Positions 34,264 to 43,200 of a stretch of 64,000 nt of DNA are shown here, one piece after another; within the stretch, counting starts at the first letter, position 1; each line of letters begins with the position of its first letter. A model generated the notes under the pieces. It was given only the letters and a program-made list of their open reading frames with translations, did no database searches and had not been told where the DNA came from. The translations under genes and the position numbers were made by a program. Source of the DNA: Comamonadaceae bacterium OS-4 (GTDB taxonomy: Bacteria; Pseudomonadota; Gammaproteobacteria; Burkholderiales; Burkholderiaceae_C); the NCBI GenBank assembly GCA_027924025.1, contig AP026970.1, positions 186,001 through 250,000 on the forward strand, in the 5' to 3' direction.

Positions 34264-36261
34264 TTACTGGAGTGCGACGACCTTTAAAACGTCGTCGGCA
34301 TACGCCTCCAGCTTCTTGGCCCCGATGCCACTGATGCCCTGTAAGTCGTCAATGGTTTGCGGAGCGCGCTGGGCAATAACCGCCAGCGTGGCATCGTGAA
34401 AAATCACATACGCCGGCAGGTTGTGTTCTTGGGCCACCTCGGCGCGCCAGGCCTTGAGGGCTGAATAGCGCAGCAATCCTTCGCTGTCCAGATTGATCGG
34501 CGCTTTGACCACTGCCCCCAAGCGGGCACTCTTGCGCGGTTTGCGCTCTGCAGGGCTCGACACCGACTCGCGCAGCATCACCGCCACTTCCCCTTTGAGC
34601 ACCGCGCGCGATTCTGGAGTCAATTGCAGGGTGTTGAAAGCTTGCGCATCCACGGCCACTGCGCCCATGGCGATCAACTGGCGCAACACGCCACGCAGTT
34701 GCAGCTCGCTGAAGTCTTTGCCAATCCCGAAGGTGCTCAGGGCTTCATGGCCGTATTGGGTGACTTTTTCGGTCGTCTTGCCCCGCACAATGTCCATCAA
34801 ATGACCTGCACCGAAGCTCACGCCGCTCATCTGCTGGATGCGATAGATGGTGCTGAGCAGTTTGCGGGCTGCATCGGTGCCGTCCCACACCTCGGGTGGA
34901 TTCAGGCAGTTATCGCAATTGCCACATCGCCCCCACGCTCCGCCGCTCTGCGGGTCGCTGCCCCCCGAGGGGGCGAATTCCCCTTGGGGCGGCCCAGCGG
35001 GGAATTGTGGTCCGCGTCCGTACACCTCGCCGAAGTAGCCCAGTAATCGGACGCGGCGGCAATCGGTGGCTTCTGCCAGGCCGAGCAAGGCGTCCAGCTT
35101 GCCGCGCATGACCTGCTTGAACTCTTCGCTGGCCGGGCTCTCGTCAATCATGCGGCGCTGGTTCACCACGTCTTGCAGGCCATAGGCCATCCAGGCATCT
35201 GCGGGCAGGCCATCCCGCCCGGCGCGGCCAGTCTCCTGGTAGTAGCCCTCGATGTTCTTGGGCATGTCGCGGTGAGCGACAAAGCGCACATCCGGCTTGT
35301 CGATGCCCATGCCAAAGGCAATCGTGGCCACCATGACGATGCCTTCTTCGCGCAAAAACCGGTCCTGGTTCAGTTGGCGCACCTTGGTGTCCAGCCCGGC
35401 GTGGTAGGGCAGTGCCTTGATGCCCGCATCCACCAGGGTTTGCGCCATGTCTTCCACTTTCTTGCGGCTTTGGCAGTAGACGATGCCGGCCTCTCCCTCG
35501 TGCTCCCGCTCGATGAAGCGTAGCAGCTGGGTGGTGGAGTCCTTCTTCTCGACAATCGTGTAACGGATGTTCGGCCGGTCAAAACTGCTGACGAATGCGC
35601 GTGCCTCTTCGAGCTGCAAGCGCTCCAGAATGTCGGCGCGGGTCAGGTCGTCCGCCGTCGCCGTCAGGGCGATGCGCGGAACCCCGGGGTAGCGCTCGTG
35701 CAGCACCGTGAGGTTGCGGTAGTCGGGCCGGAAGTCGTGACCCCACTGACTCACACAGTGGGCTTCGTCAATCGCAAACAGACTCAACTTGCCGCGCTCA
35801 AAGAGCGAATCCAACAAGGCCAAGAAGCGCGCGTTGCTGACCCGCTCCGGCGCTGCGTACAGCAAGGTGATTTCGCCGCGCAGCAGTTGCTGCTCGATTT
35901 GGTAGGCCTCGTCGCTGCTGAGGGTGGAGTTCAGAAAGGCCGCGCTCACCCCGGCTTCATGCAGTGCGCCCACCTGGTCGTGCATCAGCGCAATCAGGGG
36001 GGAAATGACCAGCGTGGCGCCCAAGCCCGCTTGCTGGCGGGCGATAGCCGGTACCTGGTAGCACAAGCTTTTGCCGCCCCCGGTGGGCATGAGCACCAGC
36101 GCGTCACCCCCCGCGACCACATGTTCCACGATGGATTCCTGGGGCCCGCGGAAGGCCGCGTAACCAAAAACATCGCGAAGAATGGACAAGTGAGGCACTA
36201 AATTGCTATCAAAATAAGAGCTGGTTGCGCAGGTAGAACGTGGGCTAGAGCTCGAAAACAT
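34264..36261 (-). CDS. recQ: ATP-dependent DNA helicase RecQ
   Basis: About 665 aa. 3'-5' helicase of the RecF-type repair pathway. Helicase motifs: [16 protein letters not shown] (I), [18 protein letters not shown] (II plus aromatic loop), [52 protein letters not shown] (VI). Then the zinc site (DCRR ... CGNCDNC), the winged-helix domain and a C-terminal HRDC domain ([24 protein letters not shown]). Two oddities: a 33-residue Gly/Pro-rich insert between GYFGE and CGNCDNC, inside the zinc domain, made of palindromic DNA; and an N-terminal tail encoded partly by a 26-nt repeat. The ATG at 36261 is chosen; a GTG at 36294 or a later GTG are possible. Confidence 0.95.
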   Translation of the reverse strand: MFSSSSPRSTCATSSYFDSNLVPHLSILRDVFGYAAFRGPQESIVEHVVAGGDALVLMPTGGGKSLCYQVPAIARQQAGLGATLVISPLIALMHDQVGALHEAGVSAAFLNSTLSSDEAYQIEQQLLRGEITLLYAAPERVSNARFLALLDSLFERGKLSLFAIDEAHCVSQWGHDFRPDYRNLTVLHERYPGVPRIALTATADDLTRADILERLQLEEARAFVSSFDRPNIRYTIVEKKDSTTQLLRFIEREHEGEAGIVYCQSRKKVEDMAQTLVDAGIKALPYHAGLDTKVRQLNQDRFLREEGIVMVATIAFGMGIDKPDVRFVAHRDMPKNIEGYYQETGRAGRDGLPADAWMAYGLQDVVNQRRMIDESPASEEFKQVMRGKLDALLGLAEATDCRRVRLLGYFGEVYGRGPQFPAGPPQGEFAPSGGSDPQSGGAWGRCGNCDNCLNPPEVWDGTDAARKLLSTIYRIQQMSGVSFGAGHLMDIVRGKTTEKVTQYGHEALSTFGIGKDFSELQLRGVLRQLIAMGAVAVDAQAFNTLQLTPESRAVLKGEVAVMLRESVSSPAERKPRKSARLGAVVKAPINLDSEGLLRYSALKAWRAEVAQEHNLPAYVIFHDATLAVIAQRAPQTIDDLQGISGIGAKKLEAYADDVLKVVALQ
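34927..35025. repeat. Palindrome-rich in-frame insert in recQ
   Basis: Exactly 99 nt between the codons for ...GYFGE and CGNC. It contains CCCCC-GA-GGGGG (34962-34973) and AATTCCCC (34976-34983) paired with GGGGAATT (34999-35006). E. coli RecQ passes directly from the YFGE region to CGNCD with only a few residues, so this is an insertion relative to that family member. Confidence 0.75.
36205..36230 (-). repeat. 26-nt dispersed repeat, copy 6 (N-terminus of recQ)
   Basis: On the minus strand GCGC-N4-AGCT-N9-ATAGC, no gaps. It is within the recQ coding frame (A-T-S-S-Y-F-D-S), in a tail that precedes the conserved helicase start. Confidence 0.75.
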
Positions 36262-36440
36262 ACTAAATCCGGCGGTGTGGCGTGATGGAGGCACGCCGAG
36301 GCACTGCGGGCCCTATTGTCGGGCATGGTCGAGGCCCCGCCCGCAGCGCTGCGGCACAGCCTGCACCCGAAACTGCACGGCGAAGCCCACTTGAGGGTAT
36401 GGGGCCAGAGAGGGGCTGCCGTTGTCGTTTAAAATCTGCG

Positions 36441-36515
36441 AACCCAAGGGGCGCTGCAGCCGGGGTCCGCCACACGGCGGAACCGGTCAGGCTTGGGGAC
36501 TCCAACTGCGCTCAC
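36441..36515 (+). promoter_or_regulatory. SAH riboswitch upstream of metH
   Basis: The order of conserved blocks matches the S-adenosylhomocysteine riboswitch: AAGGGGCGCTGC (36447-36458), a variable hairpin (CCGCC-ACA-CGGCGG, 36467-36480), GTCAGGCTTGG (36486-36496) closing the first stem with CCAAG, and AACTGCGCTCA (36504-36514) whose GCGCTC pairs back to the GGGCGC loop as a pseudoknot. SAH binding turns genes on to recycle SAH/homocysteine. It lies about 30 nt before the metH start. The rest of the gap 36295-36440 shows no feature. Confidence 0.85.
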
Positions 36516-36544
36516 TTGTTTCAATCCACACAGTGAGCCGCACC

Positions 36545-37621
36545 ATGAAGCCCATTACCTATACCCGCGCGCAATCGCTCCCCGGCATTCTGGCCAGCCG
36601 CATCGCCATTCTGGATGGCGCCATGGGCACCATGATTCAGCGCTTCAAGTTGGGCGAAGCCCAATACCGCGGCGAAGGCTACGCCGGCCCGGGCAGTCAG
36701 GGCGACAGGTTCAAAGATTTCCCCAAAGACGTCAAAGGCAACAACGAGTTGCTGAGTCTGACACGCCCTGACGTGATCACCGACATCCACGAGGCCTATC
36801 TGGCGGCCGGCGCGGACATGATCGAAACCAACACCTTCGGAGCGACCACCGTGGCCCAAGCGGACTACGACATGGCCGACCTGGCCATTGAGATGAATTT
36901 GGTCTCCGCCCAACTGGCCCGTGCCGCTTGCGACAAGTACAGCACACCCGACAAACCCCGCTTTGTGTGCGGCGCCCTCGGCCCAACACCCAAAACCGCC
37001 AGCATTAGCCCTGATGTGAACGACCCCGGTGCCCGTAACGTGACGTTTGAAGAACTGCGCGCCGCCTATTACGACCAGACCAAGGCGCTGGTTGAAGGCG
37101 GAGCGGACGTGATTCTGGTGGAGACCATTTTTGACACGCTCAACGCCAAAGCTGCGCTGTTTGCGGTGGATGAGTACTTTGAGGCCAGCGGCGAGCGCCT
37201 GCCCATTCTGATCAGCGGCACAGTGACCGACGCTTCTGGCCGCATCTTGAGCGGCCAGACGGTGACTGCTTTCTGGCACAGCGTGCGCCATGCGCAGCCG
37301 CTCGCCATCGGCCTGAACTGCGCACTCGGTGCAGCACTCATGCGCCCCTACATCCAGGAGCTGAACAAGGTGGCTACCGACACCTTCATCAGCTGCTACC
37401 CCAACGCCGGCCTGCCCAACCCCATGAGCGATACCGGCTTTGACGAAACTCCCGATGTCACCAGCCGCTTGGTGCGCGAGTTTGCGGCCGAAGGCCTGGT
37501 CAACATTGTCGGCGGCTGCTGCGGCACCACGCCTGACCATATTGGCGCCATCGCGCAAGCGGTGTCGCCCTTGGCAACCCGCAGCGTGCAGCGGCGGTAT
37601 TTCTATAAAGAGGCGGCATGA
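36545..37621 (+). CDS. metH: Methionine synthase, homocysteine-binding part
   Basis: 358 aa, equal to the N-terminal homocysteine module of cobalamin-dependent Met[19 protein letters not shown] starts the barrel; [18 protein letters not shown] and [19 protein letters not shown] hold the zinc cysteines (GGCC) and an earlier Cys in GLNCALGA. It binds homocysteine through zinc and receives methyl from the cobalamin module. It ends where the pterin module would start in the single-chain enzyme; that part is encoded separately at 39401-42166. Controlled by the SAH riboswitch just upstream. Confidence 0.93.
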   Translation: MKPITYTRAQSLPGILASRIAILDGAMGTMIQRFKLGEAQYRGEGYAGPGSQGDRFKDFPKDVKGNNELLSLTRPDVITDIHEAYLAAGADMIETNTFGATTVAQADYDMADLAIEMNLVSAQLARAACDKYSTPDKPRFVCGALGPTPKTASISPDVNDPGARNVTFEELRAAYYDQTKALVEGGADVILVETIFDTLNAKAALFAVDEYFEASGERLPILISGTVTDASGRILSGQTVTAFWHSVRHAQPLAIGLNCALGAALMRPYIQELNKVATDTFISCYPNAGLPNPMSDTGFDETPDVTSRLVREFAAEGLVNIVGGCCGTTPDHIGAIAQAVSPLATRSVQRRYFYKEAA

Positions 37622-37709
37622 CGACACAAGGCGCGTCATGCCCCACTGAGCGGCCAGGTCTGGCGCCGTTGCTTTGCCAGACCATCACTTTGAACCCGGG
37701 AGGAAATTC

Positions 37710-38345
37710 ATGAGATCCATCGCCATCGCAGCGATTGCCATTGCCATTACCAGCAGCGCCGCTGCACAAAGCCGAGATGCGAGCCTGCCGTCGGCATCAC
37801 CTTGGCAGTTTTTTGCCTCTTTTGGATACAACTTGGGTGATGGAAGTGAAGAGATCATCAAGGGCAACTACGTTGATACCTCCGGCAACAAGGTTGGTGA
37901 ATTTTCAGTCAAGGCTGGCAATGGACTTGCTGTTGCCGCTGGTGCGAGTTATTCGATTACCGATAAAGCTGACGTTCAATTTTCCATAGGGCACGAGCGC
38001 GCTTCCACGCATGGAAGCGACGGTGACTTCACCTTTACTCGTGTACCTGTAGAGCTGCTTGGTTTTTATAACGTGGGTGACCATTGGCGCCTTGGTGGTG
38101 GGCTGCGCTTGGCAACTTCGGCTCGTTTGGAGTCTTTCGGTTCCGTAGCGGCAGTGGGAAATTACACCTTCAGCCCTAAGCCGGGCTATGTGTTGGAAGC
38201 GCAGTACCTGACCAAGCGCAATGCAAATCCTCTGGGCCGCTTCGGCATATCGTTCAAGTTGGTCGACGAGAGCTTTGAATACGCACCCACCAACTACACC
38301 GCCCGCGGCCACCACCTCGGCGTGTCTTTGGTTTACTACCGTTAA
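37710..38345 (+). CDS. Outer-membrane beta-barrel protein
   Basis: 211 aa with a signal peptide (RSIAIAAIAIAITSSAAA) and alternating hydrophobic/polar strands ending in LGVSLVYYR, a C-terminal aromatic-type barrel end. GGLRLATSARLESF and SPKPGYVLEAQYLTKR look like barrel strands. It resembles small OmpW/OmpA-like barrels in size only. RBS GGGAGGA is clear. The gene splits the two metH parts; its GC content and codon use (TTT, TTG, TCT) look somewhat different from its neighbours. Function unknown. Confidence 0.75.
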   Translation: MRSIAIAAIAIAITSSAAAQSRDASLPSASPWQFFASFGYNLGDGSEEIIKGNYVDTSGNKVGEFSVKAGNGLAVAAGASYSITDKADVQFSIGHERASTHGSDGDFTFTRVPVELLGFYNVGDHWRLGGGLRLATSARLESFGSVAAVGNYTFSPKPGYVLEAQYLTKRNANPLGRFGISFKLVDESFEYAPTNYTARGHHLGVSLVYYR

Positions 38346-38372
38346 ACCAGTCAGAAAAGGATCCCACTTGCC

Positions 38373-39371
38373 ATGAACAAAGTCCGCTGGGGCGTGCTCA
38401 GCACCGCCAAGATCGGCATGGAAAAAGTCACCCCTGCGCTGCAGCGCAGCCAGTGGTGTGATGTGCAGGCCATCGCCTCGCGCTCCCCGGAGAGTGCGCA
38501 GGCGGCGGCGGGCAAGCTGGGTGTTCCCAAGGCCTACGGATCCTACGAGGAGCTGTTGGCGGACCCGTCGATCGAGGCCATTTACAACCCCTTGCCGAAC
38601 GACCAACACGTTCCTTTGACGCTGGCGGCAGCCCGCGCAGGTAAGCATGTGCTGTGCGAAAAGCCGATCGCCTTGAACGCCAACGAGGCAGCGCAGCTGC
38701 GCGAGGTGGCGGGCAATGTGCACATCATGGAAGCCTTCATGGTGCGCTTTCACCCCCAGTGGCTGCGCACCCGCGAGCTGGTGCAGAGTGGCGCGCTGGG
38801 TGATCTGCGCGCGGTGCAGGTGTGGTTCTCGTACTTCAACCGCAACGCAAACAACATCCGCAACGATGCCAGCAAGGGCGGCGGCGCGCTCATGGATATC
38901 GGTTGCTACCCCATCGTGGCCGGACGCTTTTTGTTTGGTGCAGAGCCGGTGCGGGTAATGGCGCTGGCGGACATGGACCCGGACTTCGGTGTGGACCGCA
39001 GTTTCAGTGCCTTGCTCGATTTCGGCAATGGCCGCCGCTTGGATTTCACGGTGTCCATGCAAACCACGCCTTACCAGCGGGCCCACGTGGTGGGTACTGA
39101 AAAGCGGGTGGAGATTGAGATCCCGTTCAATGCGCCCCAAGGCCAGGAAACCCGCATCTTTGTGGACGATGGCAAGGTTCTGGGCGGCCGCGAAGCGGTG
39201 GTCGAAACCTTTGCCGCCTGCGACCAGTACAGCCTGGAGGGCGATGCTTTCTCGCTCGCCATTCGCGGTGAGCAACCTTTGCAATATGGCGTGGAAGACG
39301 CCATCCAGAACATGCGCATCATCGATGCCCTGTTTGCCTCCCAGCGCACAGGCGCCTGGGTTGCGGTGTAA
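38373..39371 (+). CDS. Gfo/Idh/MocA family oxidoreductase
   Basis: 332 aa. N-terminal Rossmann fold RWGVLSTAKIGMEKVTPAL, AIASRSPESAQAAAGKLG, IYNPLPNDQHVPLTLAAARAGKHVLCEKPIALNANEA (the conserved EKP), and a C-terminal substrate domain with DIGCYPIVAGRFLFG. It uses NAD(P) to oxidise a sugar or inositol-like substrate; AFMVRFHPQW is close to the D-xylose/dihydrodiol dehydrogenase branch. It lies between the two metH parts on the same strand with short gaps; no metabolic link is evident. Confidence 0.9.
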   Translation: MNKVRWGVLSTAKIGMEKVTPALQRSQWCDVQAIASRSPESAQAAAGKLGVPKAYGSYEELLADPSIEAIYNPLPNDQHVPLTLAAARAGKHVLCEKPIALNANEAAQLREVAGNVHIMEAFMVRFHPQWLRTRELVQSGALGDLRAVQVWFSYFNRNANNIRNDASKGGGALMDIGCYPIVAGRFLFGAEPVRVMALADMDPDFGVDRSFSALLDFGNGRRLDFTVSMQTTPYQRAHVVGTEKRVEIEIPFNAPQGQETRIFVDDGKVLGGREAVVETFAACDQYSLEGDAFSLAIRGEQPLQYGVEDAIQNMRIIDALFASQRTGAWVAV

Positions 39372-39400
39372 GCCGCTGAACTTTGATTTTTAGGTCTTTT

Positions 39401-42166
39401 ATGCCTCAAGCCCACGCATCCTCTGCGCTAGCAGCTATTAATTCCATAGCGCCCATGCTGCTCTCGGGTTTGGAGCCCATCTCCATCGACAGCAGCAGCC
39501 TGTTTGTGAACGTGGGTGAGCGGACCAACGTGACCGGTTCCAAGGCATTCGCCCGCATGATCTTGAACGGGCAGTTTGAGGAAGCGCTGGCCGTGGCCCG
39601 CCAGCAGGTGGAGAACGGCGCGCAGATCATCGACATCAACATGGACGAGGCCATGCTGGACAGCCAGGCCGCCATGGTGCGTTTCTTGAACCTGATCGCG
39701 TCTGAGCCTGATATTTCGCGCGTGCCCATCATGATCGACAGCTCCAAGTGGAGCGTGATCGAAGCGGGCCTGCGCTGCGTGCAGGGCAAGGCGGTGGTGA
39801 ACTCCATCAGCATGAAAGAGGGCTTGGACGAGTTCAAGCGCCAAGCCAAGCTGCTGCGCCGCTATGGCGCTGCCGCCGTGGTCATGGCGTTTGATGAAAA
39901 AGGTCAGGCCGATACCTATGCGCGCAAGATTGAGATTTGCGAACGCGCTTACCGCGTGCTGGTAGACGAGGTGGACTTTCCACCCGAAGACATCATCTTC
40001 GACCCCAATATCTTTGCCATTGCCACCGGCATTGAAGAGCACAACAACTACGCGGTGGACTTCATCGAGGCCACCCGCTGGATCAAGCAGAACCTGCCCG
40101 GTGCCAAGGTGAGCGGTGGTGTGAGTAATGTGTCCTTCAGCTTCCGCGGCAACGACCCGGTGCGCGAAGCGATTCACACCGTTTTCCTGTACCACGCGAT
40201 CAAAGCCGGTATGGACATGGGCATCGTCAACGCCGGCATGGTCGGCGTATACGACGACCTGGAACCCGTGCTGCGCGAGCGCGTAGAAGACGTGGTGCTG
40301 AACCGCCGTGAAGACGCGGGCGAACGCCTGGTGGAGATTGCCGAAACCGCCAAGAGCGGCGCCAAAGACGAGAGCAAAAAGCTCGAATGGCGTGGCACGC
40401 CTGAGGCCCCGGTGGCGGTGGCCCAGCGCCTGAGCCATGCCTTGGTGCACGGCATTACCGACTTCATTACCGAAGACACCGAAGAAGCCTACCGCGAGAT
40501 TCTGGCCAAAGGTGGCCGCCCCTTGCACGTGATCGAAGGCCCGCTCATGGACGGCATGAACGTGGTGGGCGATCTGTTCGGCCAAGGCAAGATGTTTCTG
40601 CCGCAGGTGGTGAAGAGTGCGCGGGTGATGAAGAGCGCCGTGGCGCATCTGTTGCCTTACATCGAGGCTGAAAAGCTCGCCATGGTGGAAGCCGGTGGCG
40701 AGGCCAAAGCCAAAGGCAAGATCGTGATTGCCACAGTCAAGGGCGACGTGCACGACATCGGCAAAAACATTGTGACCGTGGTGCTGCAGTGCAATAACTT
40801 TGATGTAGTCAACATGGGCGTAATGGTGCCTTGCCATGAAATTTTGGCCAAGGCCAAAGAAGAGGGCGCGGACATCATCGGCCTCTCCGGCCTGATCACC
40901 CCCAGCCTGGAAGAAATGCAATACGTGGCCGGTGAAATGCAGAAGGACGAGTACTTCCGCAGTCGCAACATCCCGTTGCTCATTGGCGGCGCCACCTGCA
41001 GTCGCGTCCACACCGCCGTGAAAATTGCGCCGAACTACGAAGGCCCGGTGGTCTATGTGCCCGATGCCTCGCGCAGCGTCAGCGTGGCCCAAAGCCTGCT
41101 GGGCGACGGTGCGCCCAGCTACCTTGCCGAACTGAATGCCGACTACGACCGGGTGCGCCAGCAGCATGCCAACAAAAAGCAGACACCGCTGTGGAGCCTG
41201 GCACGCGCGCGCGCCAACAAGACGCCCATCGACTGGGCGACCCACCACGCCGCGGTGCCCAAGTTCATCGGCCGGCGCGTGTTCAAGAATTTCGATTTGG
41301 GCGAGCTGGCCCAGTACATTGACTGGGGCCCCTTCTTCCAGACTTGGGATTTGGCCGGCCCCTACCCGGCGATTCTGCAAGACGAGGTAGTCGGCGAGCA
41401 GGCCCAGCGCGTGCTGGCCGACGGCCAGGCCTTGCTGAAAAAAATCATCGATGGCCGCTGGTTGACCGCCAACGCGGTTGTGGCGCTGTACCCGGCCAAC
41501 ACCGTGAATGACGACGACATCGCGTTCTACACCGACGAGTCCCGCACGGATGTCGCCATGACCTGGTACGGCCTGCGCCAGCAAACCGAGAAGCAGGAGA
41601 TTGATGGTGTCATGCGCCCGAGCCGCTGCTTGGCCGACTTTGTGGCGCCTTGTGGCGTCCAAGCCGACTACGCCGGCATGTTCGCCGTCACCGCCGGTAT
41701 CGGTGCGGACAAGCGGGCCGAGGCCTTTGAAGCCGCGCACGACGACTACAGCGCCATCATGCTCAAGTCGATTGCCGACCGCCTCGCCGAAGCCTTTGCC
41801 GAATGCCTGCACAAAAAAGTGCGCACCGACCTCTGGGGCTACGCCGCTGGCGAAACTCTGAGCAACGAAGACCTGATCAGCGAAAAGTACCAAGGCATCC
41901 GCCCCGCACCCGGCTACCCCGCCTGCCCGGACCACAGCGCCAAGAAAGACATGTTCGCCCTGCTTCAGTGCGATGAGGTGGGCATGACGGTGACCGAGAG
42001 CCTGGCCATGACCCCGGCAGCCAGTGTGAGCGGCTTCTATATTGGCCACCCCGATGCCACCTACTTCAACGTTGGCAAGATCGGCGACGACCAGGTGCAC
42101 GACCTGGCCGAGCGCCGCCAACTGGATCGCGCCGCGCTGGAGCGTTTGTTGGCGCCTAACCTGTAA
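39401..42166 (+). CDS. metH: Methionine synthase, pterin-, cobalamin- and AdoMet-binding part
   Basis: About 921 aa, the second half of cobalamin-dependent methionine synthase. Pterin (methyl-THF) domain from [12 protein letters not shown]; cap domain [35 protein letters not shown]; cobalamin domain with DVHDIGKN, its axial His at residue 451; and activation domain with [15 protein letters not shown] near 835. It needs the homocysteine module encoded at 36545-37621. The exact start is uncertain: ATG 39401, or ATG 39452 after the repeat-coded tail; neither has a strong ribosome site. A 26-nt repeat codes the residues A-L-A-A-I-N-S-I-A near the N-terminus. Confidence 0.95.
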   Translation: MPQAHASSALAAINSIAPMLLSGLEPISIDSSSLFVNVGERTNVTGSKAFARMILNGQFEEALAVARQQVENGAQIIDINMDEAMLDSQAAMVRFLNLIASEPDISRVPIMIDSSKWSVIEAGLRCVQGKAVVNSISMKEGLDEFKRQAKLLRRYGAAAVVMAFDEKGQADTYARKIEICERAYRVLVDEVDFPPEDIIFDPNIFAIATGIEEHNNYAVDFIEATRWIKQNLPGAKVSGGVSNVSFSFRGNDPVREAIHTVFLYHAIKAGMDMGIVNAGMVGVYDDLEPVLRERVEDVVLNRREDAGERLVEIAETAKSGAKDESKKLEWRGTPEAPVAVAQRLSHALVHGITDFITEDTEEAYREILAKGGRPLHVIEGPLMDGMNVVGDLFGQGKMFLPQVVKSARVMKSAVAHLLPYIEAEKLAMVEAGGEAKAKGKIVIATVKGDVHDIGKNIVTVVLQCNNFDVVNMGVMVPCHEILAKAKEEGADIIGLSGLITPSLEEMQYVAGEMQKDEYFRSRNIPLLIGGATCSRVHTAVKIAPNYEGPVVYVPDASRSVSVAQSLLGDGAPSYLAELNADYDRVRQQHANKKQTPLWSLARARANKTPIDWATHHAAVPKFIGRRVFKNFDLGELAQYIDWGPFFQTWDLAGPYPAILQDEVVGEQAQRVLADGQALLKKIIDGRWLTANAVVALYPANTVNDDDIAFYTDESRTDVAMTWYGLRQQTEKQEIDGVMRPSRCLADFVAPCGVQADYAGMFAVTAGIGADKRAEAFEAAHDDYSAIMLKSIADRLAEAFAECLHKKVRTDLWGYAAGETLSNEDLISEKYQGIRPAPGYPACPDHSAKKDMFALLQCDEVGMTVTESLAMTPAASVSGFYIGHPDATYFNVGKIGDDQVHDLAERRQLDRAALERLLAPNL
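39425..39450 (+). repeat. 26-nt dispersed repeat, copy 7 (N-terminus of metH part 2)
   Basis: GCGC-N4-AGCT-N9-ATAGC, no gaps; ends 2 nt before an alternative ATG start of the methionine synthase. Confidence 0.75.
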
Positions 42167-42342
42167 ATCCGCACGGTTGCCCGCTGCGCCCGTCATCGGG
42201 GCTGTGGCGGCGCAGCTTTACCCAGCGTTACAAATTAGATACCTCCCCGTCGTGCCGACTGTGTACCTTCAGGGCCTGTCAAGCGTTAGCTCAAGAGCAG
42301 GCGCCGAAAAGTGCAGCCTGTCTGTCTGAACGAAGGAGATGT

Positions 42343-43155
42343 ATGTCGACTGTTGTGTCCCAACCCGCGGTTGTTGCGACGGGTAACAAATTTCTCTGGG
42401 GTGCCATCGGCGCCCTGAGCGTCAGCACCTTGGCGTTGGGTGCGGTTGTGCTGCACCAGCACACCCAAACCGCTGCTGCGGAGGCGCCTATCGAGGTGCT
42501 GGCCATCAGTACCCCAGCCCCCGCTACGCCCCCAGTAGCGGCGCCCCTTCCCACTGTGGCTCCTGAGACAGCCCCTGCCTCAGTGCATGCGGAGAAAAAA
42601 CAGTCAAAACCAGCCTCTGCCCAAGAAAATCAAGCACCTCGCGCTACTAAAGTCATAGCGCAGCAGCCTGCGGCAAAAGCGCCGGCCACACCGGTCGTTG
42701 CACCCGCGCCGGTTGAGCCCCCGGTTGCTACCGCCCAAGCGTCGGCGCATGCACCCGCGAAAGTGCCCGCCAAGGTGGTCTGCACCCAGTGCGGCGTCAT
42801 CGAGGGCGTGACCCCCATCCAGCGTGAAAGCGCCAACCCCAGTGGTGCCGGTGCGGTAGCAGGTGCGGTGCTGGGTGGTTTGGTGGGTAACCAGTTCGGT
42901 GGCGGCGACGGCAAGGCCCTGGCCACCATCGCCGGCGTGTTGGGTGGCGGCTGGGCGGGCAACACCGTAGAAAAGCGCTTGAAGAAAGACACCGTCTACC
43001 AAGTGGATGTCCGCATGGAAGATGGCAGCTTGCGCACCGTGGAGCAGTCCACCGCCCCGACCATCGGCCAGGCGGTGACGCTGGACGGCAACCGGATCAG
43101 CCCGGCGGCGGCCGCTTCTGACCGGAATTCGGGGGCTTTTCCCGGCAACATCTGA
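42343..43155 (+). CDS. Glycine-zipper (Rickettsia 17 kDa-like) envelope protein
   Basis: 270 aa. A single N-terminal membrane helix (FLWGAIGALSVSTLALGAVVL) anchors it; residues about 45-145 are an Ala/Pro/Lys-rich low-complexity linker; CTQCGVIEGV follows, then a glycine-zipper segment GAGAVAGAVLGGLVGNQFGGG / IAGVLGGGWAGN and a small C-terminal domain (YQVDVRMEDGSLRTVEQ). Such proteins sit in the cell envelope and often relate to outer-membrane integrity. RBS AAGGAG is strong. A 26-nt repeat copy lies in the linker. The gap before it (42167-42342) shows no gene. Confidence 0.88.
   Translation: MSTVVSQPAVVATGNKFLWGAIGALSVSTLALGAVVLHQHTQTAAAEAPIEVLAISTPAPATPPVAAPLPTVAPETAPASVHAEKKQSKPASAQENQAPRATKVIAQQPAAKAPATPVVAPAPVEPPVATAQASAHAPAKVPAKVVCTQCGVIEGVTPIQRESANPSGAGAVAGAVLGGLVGNQFGGGDGKALATIAGVLGGGWAGNTVEKRLKKDTVYQVDVRMEDGSLRTVEQSTAPTIGQAVTLDGNRISPAAAASDRNSGAFPGNI
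42634..42659 (+). repeat. 26-nt dispersed repeat, copy 8 (inside the glycine-zipper gene)
   Basis: GCAC-N4-CGCT-N9-ATAGC, no gaps; codes A-P-R-A-T-K-V-I-A in the low-complexity linker, the same frame as copy 7. Confidence 0.65.
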
Positions 43156-43200
43156 GGGGCCCCATGCTATTATTTTTGCAAACCGCAAAAGGAATAGCGC

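Noticed and set aside
39428..42196. A 922-codon minus-strand frame opposite metH part 2
   Set aside because: His/Val/Gly-rich mirror of a real gene; no domain, no ribosome site.
43165..43198. An eleventh copy of the 26-nt repeat before mshE
   Set aside because: It ends in ATAGC but lacks the GCGC and AGCT blocks at the required positions; too degenerate to count.
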